In this document: positions 36,845 to 48,659 of the stretch, piece by piece
Layout: every line of letters begins with the position of its first letter
Position numbering within the stretch: position 1 is the stretch's first letter
Source: Stomorhina lunata
Taxonomy: Eukaryota; Arthropoda; Insecta; Diptera; Rhiniidae
DNA length: 64,000 bases
Assembly: GCA_933228675.1 (NCBI GenBank)
Contig: OW121742.1
Location: 39,469,255-39,533,254, forward strand
Direction: 5' to 3'
Position numbers and translations under genes: made by a program
Notes under the pieces: generated by a model
Told to the model about the DNA's origin: nothing
Databases searched by the model: none
What the model saw: the letters and a program-made list of their open reading frames with translations, nothing else

Positions 36845-39800
36845 GTAGTCAGTTGTAAAAGATTAAAATTCCATAATAATAAGTTATAATACATTATAAC
36901 TGCATTATAATTAGTTATAATACATTATAGCTGTTTTATAATTAGTTATAATATACAGAAATTTCTTTATAATATGTTAATATATTATAACTGCATTATA
37001 ATAAGTTATAAGACATTATAATAGTATTATAATACATTATAATAGCATTATAAAAAGTTATAATACATTATAACAGCATTATAGTTGGTTATAATACATT
37101 ATAGCAGCAGTTATAATACATTAAAACCCATTATAATCGCATAATAATGCGTTATAATGCATTATAATAGCATTATAATGCGTTATAATACATTATAATT
37201 GTATTATAATACATTTTTATAGCATTATAATGTGTTATAATACATTTTAATCGCATTATAATGTATTATAATCACATTATAGTACTTTATAGTACATTAT
37301 AACATTATTATAGTTACTTATAATATATTAAAGCAGCTGTTATAATACATTCTAACACATTATAATCGCATAATAATGCGTTATAATACATTATAATTGA
37401 GTTATAATACATTTTAACGGCATCATAATGCGTTATAATATGTCATAATACATTATAACAGCATTATAATAATTACTTATAATACATTATAGCAGCAGTT
37501 AATAATGCGTTATAATGCATTATAATCGCATTATAATGCGTTATAATACATTATAACTTCATTATAATACATATTAATGGCATTATTATGAGTTATAATA
37601 CATTTCAATCGCATTATAATGCCTTATACACAAATTATAATACTTTATAATACATTATAACATCATAATAATTACTTATAATACATTAAAGCAGCAGTTA
37701 TAATACATTCTAACACATTATAATCGCATAATAATGCGTTATAATGCATTATAATACTTTATAATACATTATAATTGAGTTATAATACATTTTAATGGCA
37801 TCATAATGCGTTATAATATGTCATAATACATTATAACAGCATTATAATTACTTATAATACATTATAGCAGCAGTTAATAATGCGTTATAATGCATTATAA
37901 TCGCATTATAATGCGTTATAATACATTATAACTTCATTATAATACATTTTAATAGCATTATTATGTGTTATAATACATTTCAATCGCATTATAATGCATT
38001 ATACTCTAATTATAATACTTTATAATACATTATAACATCATAATAATTACTTATAATACATTAAAGCGGCAGTTATAATACATTCTAACACATTATAATC
38101 GCATAATAATGCGTTATAATGCATAATAATGGCATTATATTGCGTTATAATACATTATAATTGAGTTATAATACATTTCAATGGCTTTATAATGCGTTAT
38201 AATGTGTCATAATACATTATAACAGCATTATAATTACTTATAATACATTATAGCAGCAGTTATAATGCATTATAAGACATTATAATCGCCTAATAATGCA
38301 CTATAATCGCATTATAATGCGTTATTATGCATTACAACTGCATTATAATACATTTTAATGGCATTATAATGTGTTATAATACATTTCAATCGCATTATAA
38401 TGCATTATACTCTAATTATAATACTTTATAATACATTATAACATCATAATAATTACTTATAATACATTAAAGCAGCAGTTATAATACATCCTAACACATT
38501 ATAATCGCATAATAATGCGTTATAATGCGTTATAATGCGTTATAATGCATTATAATGGCATTATAATGTGTTATAATACATTATAATTGAGTTATAATAC
38601 ATTTTAATGTCTTTACAATGCGTTATAATGTGTCATAATACATTATAACAGCATTATAATTACTTATAATACATTATATCAGCAGTTATAATACATTATA
38701 AGACATTATAATCGCATAATAATGCGTTATAATGCACTATAATCGCATTATAATGCGTTATAATGCATTATAACTGCATTATAATACATATTAATGGCAT
38801 TATTATATGTTATAATACACTTCAATCGCATTATAATGCATTATACTCTAATTATAATACTTTATAATACATTATAACATCATAATAATTACTTATAATA
38901 CATTAAAGCAGCAGTTATAATACATTCTAACACATTATAATCGCATAATAATGCGTTATAATGCATTATCATGGCATTATAATGCGTTATAATACATTAT
39001 AATTGAGTTATAATACATTTTAATGGCTTTATAATGCGTTATAATGTGTCATAATACATTATAACAGCATTATAATTACTTATAATACATTATATCAGCA
39101 GTTATAATACATTATAAGATATTATAATCGCATAATAATGCGCTATAATGCATTATAATCGCATTACAATGCGTTATTATACATTTTAATGGCATCATAA
39201 TGTGTTATAATATATCATAATACATTATAACAGCTTTATAATTACTTATAATACATTATAGCAGCAGTTATGATACATTATAACACATTATAATCGCATG
39301 ATTATGCGTTATAAGGCATTATAATCGCATCATAATGCGTTATCTTCTGTTATCCTTGACTCCCAGTAGAGCATAGGGCCTCATGCGTTATAATACATCA
39401 TAATTGTATTGTAATACATTTTATTGGCATTATAATGTGTTATAATACATTTCAATCGCATTATAATCACATTATATTTAGATATAAAAATTGTATTTGC
39501 GTTATTATGCATTATAATACATTATAATCGCCCTGTAATGCGTTTTAATACTTCATTATATATAATACCTGTGTTATGATACATTATAATCGCATTATTA
39601 TACATTATAAAAGCATTATAATGCGTTCATAATTAATAATTTAATTAATATAATACATTTCAATCGCATTATAATGCATTATAATCACATTATATTGTAT
39701 TATAATACATTATATTTGCATTATTATGCGTTATAATACATTATAATCGCCCCTTAATGCGTTATAAAACATCATTATTTATAATACATGTGTTTTAATA

Positions 39801-40620
39801 CATTATAATCGCATTATAATACATTATAAAAGCATTATAATGCGTTATAATACATCATAATTCATTATAATGCGTTCATAATTAATTATAATCGCATTAT
39901 AATGCGTTAAAATACATTATAATGCGGTAAAATACATTATAATGCGTTATAATATATTATAATCGCATTATAATACATTATAAAAGCATTATAATGCGTT
40001 ATAATACATCGTTATACCTTATAATCGTAATATAATATGTTATAATATTATGCGTTATAATACATTATAAAAGCATTATAATGCTTTATAATACATTCTA
40101 AACGCATTATAATGCGTTATAATACCTTATAATCGCACCATAATGAGTTATAATACTTTATAATGCGCTATAATACATCACAATTGTTTATGATCGTATT
40201 ATAATGGGTTAAAATGCATTATAATGCGTTATAATAAATTATAATCGCATTATAATACTTTATAATCGCATTATAACACATTTTAATCGCATTATAATAC
40301 ATTATAAAAGCTTTATATTGCGTTATAATAGATTATAATTACATTATAATGTGTTATAATACATTATAATGCGTTATATTATTATATTTTAATTGCATTA
40401 TAATACATTATTTCATTATAATACATTATAAAATAATTGTAATGCTAATACATTATAATCGCATTTTAATGCCTTATAACACATTATATAATCGCATTAT
40501 AAGGCGTTATAATACATTAATTGCACTATAATGCTTAATAATACATAACAATCGCATTATATTCCATTATAAGGTATTATAATGCATTATAAAAGTTATA
40601 ATGCATTTAAATATGATTAA
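36845..40620. repeat. TTATAATG satellite array with higher-order structure
   Basis: Units of about 10-12 bp (CATTATAATG, CGTTATAATA) run for 3.8 kb. CATTATAATG is a perfect palindrome. A long composite unit recurs: ATTACTTATAATACATTAAA, then GCAGCAGTTATAATACATT and CACATTATAATCGC. The ACTTATAAT(A)CATTAAAGC marker lies near 37316 (variant), 37674, 38049, 38455 and 38891, giving 358, 375, 406 and 436 bp. The right third is less regular. A short unrelated insert lies near 39352-39388. Confidence 0.93.
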
Positions 40621-40632
40621 AACTAGTTTTGT

Positions 40633-40939
40633 CCCAGTAAGAACAGTGTCAAACGTTTGAAATATGATGACTTTTACATTTGATTTCAAACGGTTTTTTT
40701 CAAACTTTTTTCAAACCTGGGGGGTTACTGCGTATTTCGATTCGAAAGAAAATATTTTCGAAACACAATGCTTTAGGCATACAAATTCGAACAGTTTTCC
40801 TTTCGAATCGAGATACGCAGTAACCCCCCTGAACAGTATGAGACTCACATTTATTATCAGTATCAAACGTTTGACCTTTGAAAAAACATTTATTTTCAAA
40901 TCATCCTCAATTTAAGAAAAAACCTATTTTCTTACTGGG
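40633..40939 (+). mobile_element. Inverted-repeat element, short copy A
   Basis: Ends are CCCAGTAAGAACAGTG and TTCTTACTGGG. The left end carries GTCAAACGTTTGAAATATG, and the right end carries TCAAATCATCCTCAATTTAA. Both ends match copy B (40993-41822) in inverted orientation, so A is an internally deleted relative. It holds a nested MITE (40720-40828). The superfamily is not recognised and no clear target-site duplication is seen. Confidence 0.75.
40720..40828. mobile_element. 109-bp nested MITE with CTG target-site duplication
   Basis: Terminal inverted repeats of about 29 bp start GGGGGTTACTGCGTAT and continue TTCGATTCGAAAG with one mismatch. CTG flanks both sides (40717-40719, 40829-40831). 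Copy B keeps the uninterrupted site (CCTGAACAG on its complementary strand near 41735), which confirms the insertion and the duplication. A 3-bp CTG duplication suggests a PIF/Harbinger-type MITE. Confidence 0.85.
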
Positions 40940-40992
40940 AATATATGCATAAAAAGTCATTCTTTTACACCTCTGCAAAGGATTTATGCTTA

Positions 40993-41822
40993 CCCAGTAA
41001 GAAAAAAGGTTTATTCTTAAATTGAGGATGATTTGAAAATAAATCTTTTTTCAAAGGTCAAACGTTTGATACTGATTTGAGAATAATAGCGTTCTCAACA
41101 AAAAGTGAACTTTATTCTCAAATTGAGAAATGCCTTTATTCTCAAATCATTATCAAACCTCATTCTCAAAGGTTTTGCAAATATGGATATCATCTACATG
41201 TGTAACATAAATGGAATGGCGTTGTAGTTTTGATATTTTTGAGTTTGTTTATTTTGTTTTTGAAAACGGTGCATCATATTTGAATTCTTTTGCTTAAAAT
41301 ATATTTTTTTTTTTGATAGGTAAAAAAATAATTTTAAGAAACAAAGAAAATTTACTTATGCATATGAATATTATTGAATTTTTAATTTTGATATTTTGTA
41401 AGCAAGGTTTTATGGTCACATGTGGATCAATTTTAAAAAATCCGAAAGAAATACCGAATTTCTTTGAAATGCAATGCCATTCCATTAAAATATCTTCAAC
41501 ATTTTTTTTTAACATAAATTATTTTTTTTTTTTTTTAATGTTTGAAAAAAATTTAAAATAAGGTTTGATATCAAATTTATATAACACCATTTTTCAAATT
41601 GTTCTCAAATCATCTTAGGGTTTGATAATGATTTGAGAATAACCTTTATTTTAAATTTGAGGAACTATCATTTTTCAAACGTTTATTCTCAAATGAACCT
41701 TCATTTGAAAATGAATGTAAATCTCAAACATCTGTTCAGGGTTGAAAAAAGTTTGAAAAAAACGTTTGATATCGAATATAAAAGTCATCATATTTCAAAC
41801 GTTTGACACTGTTCTTACTGGG
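40993..41822 (-). mobile_element. Inverted-repeat element, longer copy B
   Basis: Ends are CCCAGTAAGAA and TTCTTACTGGG, flanked by TA on both sides (40991-40992, 41823-41824). Subterminal regions carry repeated TCAAACGTTTG, ATTCTCAAAT and TTGAGAATAA motifs in inverted order. It lies 53 bp from copy A, head to head. The open frames inside (41294-41561) overlap on opposite strands and show no transposase motif, so this is a non-autonomous element. Confidence 0.75.
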
Positions 41823-41824
41823 TA

Positions 41825-42900
41825 ATAACAACAACTAAAACTACAATTACCCAACTAACATACATAAAGCATAAACAACAACAACAACAAAGACAAACTC
41901 ATACTTGGCTCCTCCATTTAAATCTCCTCTTCTCCCAATAGTAGTTCTTTTGCTCTCTTATTAAAGTTCTTGTTTGTTTACATTTGTTTTCTTAATGTTT
42001 GGCTCATCTTTTGAAATTATCCGTTATATTTTCTTCATTATTCTCATCAACTCACTCAAGAAGAGATTTTTAAACATAAGAGGAATATAAACAACAACTG
42101 CAACAACAGCTAAAACTACAACAAACAAAAACAAAATGGACAAACAAGTTTTTTTTCTTTATTTGTATTTGCTTTAAAACAAACATATAACAACAAACAC
42201 TCAATTACTTACAGATACAACAAAGATGTTCCACTTGTCCTTTTTTTTTGCTGAAATTCAAAGGAAATGTAGTAATAAAATAGAAGAAAAAAATGAATGG
42301 AAATAAAGTTAAAACCGTTATTTTAATAGAGAAAAAGTAAAAAACAAACAAAACTCGCACAAACATAGAAACAAATATAAAATGGAGTAGATTTTTTCTT
42401 TTTATTTCTTTATTTTATAAAAAATCAAACAAACAATAAGAAACCTAACAAAAGGAAAGCTTACGATTAACTTCTATATAAAAAACATAAAACCTTAGAA
42501 AAACTGAAAGAAAGAAATTGAATCAAAAGAAATTTTTTATTTAAATTTTAAATTGTTCCCTGATTAAGGACGATTTAAATTAAATTGTCCTTAAACCATA
42601 GAAATTGGAAGTATTCTTTATTTTGTTGGCTAATAGATTAATGAGTGTATTTAATGTATTTGAGAAAACAAAAAAAAAAAAATAATCTAATTAGCCATAA
42701 CTTTATAAAAGGAACAATTAAGCTCCCAAAAGTATTAAGTACTTAACGTTATGTTTAATGTTATGTTTTCCTTTAGGAAATCCTAGTCCTACTTTGATGT
42801 TATTTAATTGCTTGTTCTGCCTTTTGTTAAATTGTTTCTAGAAATGAGACAGATGGTAGTTAGATTAAGGGGGATTATGATATATTTTTGAATTGCTCTT
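41825..42900 (+). other. A/C-rich UTR-like DNA, no gene
   Basis: Plus-strand A-rich sequence with many CAACAA runs, similar in character to 35080-36790. No coding frame, RNA gene or element is recognised. Confidence 0.4.
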
Positions 42901-42912
42901 TCTTTGATGGTC

Positions 42913-44091
42913 TTAGCAGGGTAATATACTTTTTAGAAAAACAGACATCTTAATAATCGAATTAGGATATTTTTGGGAAGGAGGTAATTGTTTAAAGGTC
43001 TCCTTTAATCCGAAACGAAATAATTGTAAACATAAATTATCCTCGTTATGAGCCCTATTTTTTGAAATCTTCATAAATATCCGATGGTCCAAATTTTCGA
43101 TGACCCTGAGGCATAATGGAGGTTCTATGCCGTTAATATGCCGAATTATCTCATCCTTTAGCTCTTGAATTGTTGCTGGCTTATCGACGTACACCTTTTC
43201 TTTCAAATAACCCCAAAGAAAAAAGTGCAACGGTGTCAAATCACATGATCTTGGCAGCCAATTGACATCGTCATTACGTGAAATAACACGGCCATTGAAT
43301 TTGTTGCGCAAAAGAGCCATTGTTTCGTTAGCTGTGTGGCAAGTGCTGAAACCAAATATCGTCCACATTCATATCTTCCAATTCGGGCCATAAAAAGTTC
43401 GTTATCATCTCACGATAGCGAACACCATTCACAGTAACTGCCTGACCGGCCTCATTTTGGAAAAAATACGGCCCAATGATGCCGCCAGCCCATAAACCGC
43501 ATCAAACAGTCACTCTTTGTGGGTGCATTGGTTTTTCGACAATCACTCTTGGATTCTCATTCGCCCAAATGCGGCAATTCTGTTTATTGACGAATCTACT
43601 GAAGTGAAAATGTGCCTCATCACTGAAGATGATTTTCTTGATTGATCATCCACTGTTGCCATTTCTTGCCACCATTCACGACGCTTGGAATGGTCAAGAG
43701 GCTTTAGTTCTTGAGCCAATTGCACCATGTAAGCGTGTAAATGCAAGTCTTTATGCATAATGTTCATCAACGACGAGCGTGAGAGGTGCAATTGTTGGGC
43801 ACGACGACGAGTTGAGGTGGACGGCTCTTCAGCCACACTATCGCGAACAGCAGCAATATTTTCTGCAGTACGAGCTATACGAGCATGCACTGGTGTTCTC
43901 ACATCTTGAGCCAATTGCACAGACCCGGTTTGCTCGAATTTTTCCACAATTTTTGCGATTGTACGCACATTTGGACGATCAAATTGACCAGAATAATCAC
44001 GAAGTGCACGATATGCATTTTGATTTGAACGCCCATTTTCATAATAAGTCTGGATAACTTTAAAACGTTGTTGGATTGTGTATCTCTCCAT
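42913..44091 (-). pseudogene. Dead mariner-type (DD41D-like) transposase, copy 1
   Basis: Tc1/mariner superfamily transposase, probably of the DD41D (rosa-like) group. The N-terminal half (43543-44091) starts MERYTIQQRFKVIQTYYENG and has two helix-turn-helix regions (about residues 1-50 and 75-125). A frameshift near 43640 leads to a frame with IIFSDEAHF (first Asp) and NKQNCRIWA. A TGA then replaces the expected Trp in VTVWCG. WFQ is followed directly by TCHTANETMALL, so the QDGA segment with the second Asp is deleted. PLHFFLWGY has His where family members have the third Asp. It is inactive several times over. Element ends were not found. Confidence 0.88.
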
Positions 44092-45060
44092 GGTTCAAAT
44101 TGAGTAAGTCTGAAATAGAGAAATGTCAAATAAAATTCGGAAAAAAACTTGGCGTTTGGGTGTGGTTAACATTCAACATCGGCCCTTACAATTTAGTAAT
44201 AATCAAACTTGCACAATAAATTTTTGTGTTAGAAATAAACTACATTTTTTTAAAAAAACCTGCTCAAAATTGCGCAGTTTACGTACAACATTTTTAAATT
44301 TTCAAAGATATCGTTAGCCTTTCTAATTTATTCAAAGAAATTGTACATCCTTCGTTTTGCTTTTAAAATTGATTAGAAAAAAATTTATAAAACCAAAATT
44401 GATTTTCAATAAAAATAACTAAATTTGTTAATCATAACTTGAGCAAACTTGCAAAGTTTTGAAATATACCTTAGACTTAATCTCAAAAAATTCTTCTTAA
44501 AGAAATGTGAGAAAAAAGATCAATATTTTAGTCTTGCGCAAATTTGCGCAGTTTCGAAATATATGTTATTCCTTTATAGATCTTCAAGTAAAAGAAAAGT
44601 TTATTTTTGGCATAAAATATTGAAACAGTTCTAGCTTTGTTTATTTTCGAAATATGTACCTCCGTTTTCCTATCATTAAATTTAAAACAAAAATTTATTG
44701 GATGTAGTAAAAATCAAATTCAATTTTAGCGTAAATTTCAACGAAATTCTTTAAATACATATTTTTTTACAGTTTCAAATTTGAATCCAAGATTCTATGG
44801 AAGTATGAATAATCAAATTCTTTAATATTAAACTGCGCAAACTTGCACAGTTTTGAAATATGCCTTTGTCATTTAAGAAACAAATTTGAAACTCAAAATT
44901 TGTATATAAATTGTAGCGTGAGAATAAATTCTTTGTTTCACTCTCGCAAAATTTGCGCAGTTTTTTACAAACATTTTAAAATTTCCAAAGAAATCGTAAG
45001 CTTTCCTTGCAAATCATTCAAAGAAATTGTATGTCCTTCAACAGAAAAACCAACTAACAC
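44092..45060. repeat. Diverged repeats with a TTTGCGCAGTTT theme
   Basis: The motif TTTGCGCAGTTTYGAAATAT or close variants recur near 44262, 44440, 44538, 44834 and 44946. Copies near 44262 and 44946 share the longer order GCAGTTT..ACAAACATTTTAAA, TTTCAAAGA and TTCAAAGAAATTGTA. Old tandem or dispersed copies are likely; open frames here are short and unsupported. Confidence 0.5.
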
Positions 45061-46140
45061 ATAACAAAACAATAGCTGAAATATTTAAAAAACCGAAAAC
45101 CAAAAACCTAAGGCAGTTTATCTCACTTTATGGAATATTTTACAGATCAATTATTATTATAAATTATAAAATAATTATTCTACTTATATGTAAAATGTAT
45201 TGAAATATACAACTACCCACACAAAGAAAAAAAATGGAAATTACAACAAATAATTAAATAAAATTAAAACTTATACATAAACAAATAAAAAAAAAATACT
45301 ATTCTATATACTATACAAATACATAAACAAAATAAAACAAAAACTATTTATAAAATATACATATAATATTAATTATACTATTATATACTATATTATATAA
45401 ATATATATATAGAAGACAAAATAAATTATATATTAAAGAAAAAAACAGAAAGAAAACTCTTAAGGTGCATCTCAAATAATTTAAAGAAAATCTAAGAAAA
45501 AAAGGCACAAAAAATTAAAAAAAAATACTAAAGACATAAAATATTTATATAAAAATACAACAACAAAAAAACTATATACACAAATGAAAAAAAAATACTA
45601 ATTTAAATTAAACTTAATAATTGAAAACAAAAAACTAATTGATTATAATAATTATATAATTGTCAAAAAGAAATGATTATATAATTATATTTAGGTGAAA
45701 CATTAACAATTTAATTTTAAAAGTCAAATCAAAATTTTTTGAACATAAACTAAAGCTCTAAATCTCAGATTCCGATGACATTTGACATATTTGTTCTTCC
45801 TCCCCATAGAATTTTGTTAAAGTTCTTCAAAATTTTTAATGTATTTAACTGATTTTTCAAATTTTTTTTCAAACCATAATTACTTTTCTTTTTTGTGAGA
45901 GCATTCTAACGCGGCAGCAATAACACGCCGTCGATGTAAAAAGAAATAAAACTGGCTGCGCAACAAAACAGCTTAAACATTGCGTCTTAATAATAACAAA
46001 TAGCGCAACTTTACTGTTCTAAAAATCGATATGACGTGCAATACAGTATTGAATAATATAGAAAGCTTAATTTTTCCATTTTACCTCTCTACTTTCCCCA
46101 ATTCATAAAGGGTTCCCCAACTGGAACGGAATTTTTAAAT
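45061..46140 (+). other. A-rich UTR-like DNA, no gene
   Basis: A-rich sequence with ATATAT runs near 45350-45430. A slightly GC-richer patch at 45900-46010 contains AACGCGGCAGCAATAACACG. No gene is recognised. Confidence 0.4.
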
Positions 46141-46141
46141 T

Positions 46142-47190
46142 TTAAATAAAAGATATTAAAAAAAAATCGTGAAACTTTATTATATCGTAAAGTAGACAGA
46201 ATGAGGTTATGTATGTATGGAACAAGATATCGTGCAGATGGCCGCCGCGGCTTTGCTGGCACACACGCGATCTTTTAATGAAATTTTCAATGACCTTTTT
46301 GCATAAATGCTGCGGCATTTCATTAATGCAGCTTCGAATTTTCTCTTTTAAGGCTTGAGTCGTCGTCGGCCTATTCGGGTAAAACATCGACTTCAAAAAA
46401 CCCCAAAGAAAAAAATCTAAAGGTGTTAAATCGCACGATCTATGCGGCCAATTCTGGTTTTCAAAACGCGAAATAACACGACCGGGGAATGATGTAGCAA
46501 TTGAATTGTTTCTCTGGCTGTATGATATTTGGCGCCGTCTTGTTGAAACCACATGCCCTCAACATTCATTTCTTCAATTATAGGCAAGAAAAAACTGGTT
46601 ATCATATCACAACACCGAACACCATTGACTGTTTGCGCTTGACCTGCCTCATATTCATAAGAAAGGTCCAATGATTCCTCCAGCCCAAAAACCACACCAC
46701 ACAGTGACACTTTGAGGATACATTTGCTTCTCGTGAATCACTCGAGGATTTTGCTCACCCCAAATGCGACAATTCTGCCTATTGACGAAGCCATCAAGAC
46801 GGAAATGGGCCTCGTCACTGAAAATGATTTTATCGGCAAAGTCGGCATTTTCATATTGTCTCTTCAATACCCAATTAACGAACTACCTTTCGCTGTCCAT
46901 GGTCATCTGTTTCAGAGTCAATTGAACTTTGCATGAAGATGGAAATCTTTCGTCAAAATTCGCTGCATAGTGGATTTGGAGACATCAATTTGCTGAGCTC
47001 GGTGTCGAATTGAGGTGGATGAAGTTTGAGCGACATCATCACGTACAACTAGGACATTTTCGGTCGATCGACTTGGTCGAAGGCGCGTTGTTGTCTGAAC
47101 AGACCCAGTTTCGGCAAATTTATCCATTAATCCCTTTACAGTTACCCCAAATTGATCGTAAAAAACTCATAAGAATAGAATTCTTGCAAA
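46142..47190 (-). pseudogene. Dead mariner-type (DD41D-like) transposase, copy 2
   Basis: Same family as copy 1 but a different sequence. In order on the minus strand: YDQFGVTVKGLMDKFAETG (from about 47165), a helix-turn-helix part ending LTKDFHLHAKFN with stops after it, FSDEAHFRLDGFVNRQNCRI, a frameshift near 46690, MWFQQDGAKYHTARETI, and a further frameshift near 46510. Then come FPGRVISR, SCDLTPLDFFLWGF and SRGGHLHDILFHT. All three catalytic Asp residues survive (SDEAH, QDGA, PLDFF), unlike copy 1. The N-terminus is truncated and at least two frameshifts make it inactive. About 41 residues separate the second and third Asp by homology. Confidence 0.88.
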
Positions 47191-47214
47191 CTTACAAAAA
47201 ATCATGTTGCATAC

Positions 47215-47370
47215 CTTAAGGCGGAAGAACTTACTTACTTGAATGGCTTATATTTACAACCTAAGGTCTAAGGCCGAGTATATTTTAAAATTTCATGCGC
47301 TTCGAACTTCCAATTTCGTAGGCCAAGCTTTGAAAAATTTTCCTCTTATTGGTCTTTCCGTCGATTTTTT
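47215..47370 (-). mobile_element. Fragment of non-LTR-type tail repeat, copy 1
   Basis: On the minus strand this reads RRKDQ..EENFSKLGLRNWK. That recalls the (R)GRPK-RW-DQVE-DL-KLG-RNW tail found at the C-terminus of many insect non-LTR reverse transcriptase ORFs. Only the tail is present. The match is by eye and the family is not named. Confidence 0.4.
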
Positions 47371-47639
47371 TTTAGCTGGACCCCTTTCAATATCTTGAAG
47401 AGCTATATAACTTTAACCTATGATATTGAGCTTGAAACTCTGCTTCTAGTCCAGTGATACTCCAAAATATCTTTTAGGAGATAGTAGTTTTGTAGTTTTT
47501 TTTTTAACAGATCTAATTCAAACTAATTTACAGCAAGAAATGGGCGATCATAGTATAAAGTGACCTCTAAAGGATATCAGAATGGTCTTTAAAGCGTAGG
47601 TCTAAAGTGGGAAGATAGAACTGGTATCAAATTTTGGCA

Positions 47640-48490
47640 TAAGGATAGAAATCTGACAAATTTAACAAATTCGTGTTGCATACATTTAGGCGGAACGAAG
47701 TTATTTATTTTTATCATGCAAAAGACTTACGTACTTAAATGGCCTATATTTACAACCTGTTAAGATCAAAGGCGGAGCATATTTTAGAATTCCATGCGCT
47801 TTGATCTTGTGTGCATATTCTCTAATTTCGTAGACCAATATTTGAAAGATTTTAATCTACTTGGTCTTTCTGAGAACGTCTCGGACGTCCTCTTCCGTTT
47901 TTGTTCTAATTTTAGCTTTTTCGTAGTACTTGTTTTTTCCAAGAGTGGGTTACTAGCCCGACGTCCCGACCCATATTTTTCTAGTTCTTATATGAAAACT
48001 TGCGATACATGTTGGCTCATAACATTAAGAGGTGTTAACGTAGTACCCAAGAGATTTACTTGTTGAAGGTGAATCATTGAAATTGCAAAAGAAAACATGA
48101 ATTTTCTTTAGGATTCAACGAATCTCACAATTGACTTAATTGTAGCAAACTTTTTCTAAAGCATCCTTAAAGTAGACTATATTTTTATTTCAAAAACTTC
48201 TTAGACTGATTCGAAGATGTTATTTGGCGTCAGCATTTGATATGGAATTCGTCAAGTTTAAAATGTTTAAAGATCTAGTGCAAGTTTAAAATGTTTAAAG
48301 ATCTTGTAGCATACTTTTAGGATGTTGAAATATTTTATATATTTTTATTATGTGAAAAACGTATCACTCACTCGTTTAAGCAACATGTCAGAGGAATTGA
48401 TTATAATATAATCGCATAAGAAAAAGTATTCATTAAATTTTGAATTCGACTTGTATTAAAATCAATTTATTGCTAATATTTTTATATAAT
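47640..48490 (-). mobile_element. Dispersed repeat with non-LTR-type tail, copy 2
   Basis: Long diverged match to 51890-52640. It shares GTTGCATACMTTTAGG, the tail-coding part, the GAGTGGGTTACTAG segment, and the AAAATGTTTAAAGATCT part (tandemly doubled near 48253-48300). On the minus strand the tail reads RGRPRRSQKDQVD, a stop, NLSNIGLRN, and another stop where Trp is expected. The plus-strand 90-codon frame at 47794 is its shadow. Confidence 0.45.
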
Positions 48491-48659
48491 ATTAAAAACG
48501 TATCAAAAGTTATGGGCTAAAATAAAGGTTTTAAACTTAAGACCGTAAAATCCATAAAACCATCAAATTTTCAAGAACCTTGCAAATGATATGCGATAGA
48601 AGAATGTTAACACCAGATGTCACTAAAATCGGAAATGTTGAGGTCGATTTAGGGTAACT

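Noticed and set aside
40664..40915. Overlapping 83- and 62-codon frames on opposite strands
   Set aside because: They read through the inverted repeats of element A and its nested MITE; no domain is present.
43779..44317. Plus-strand frames over the mariner copy 1
   Set aside because: They are antisense shadows of the transposase frame or AT-rich flank, with no family motif.
47794..48066. 90-codon plus-strand frame as a host gene
   Set aside because: It is the opposite strand of a dispersed repeat whose minus strand carries a decayed non-LTR-like tail.
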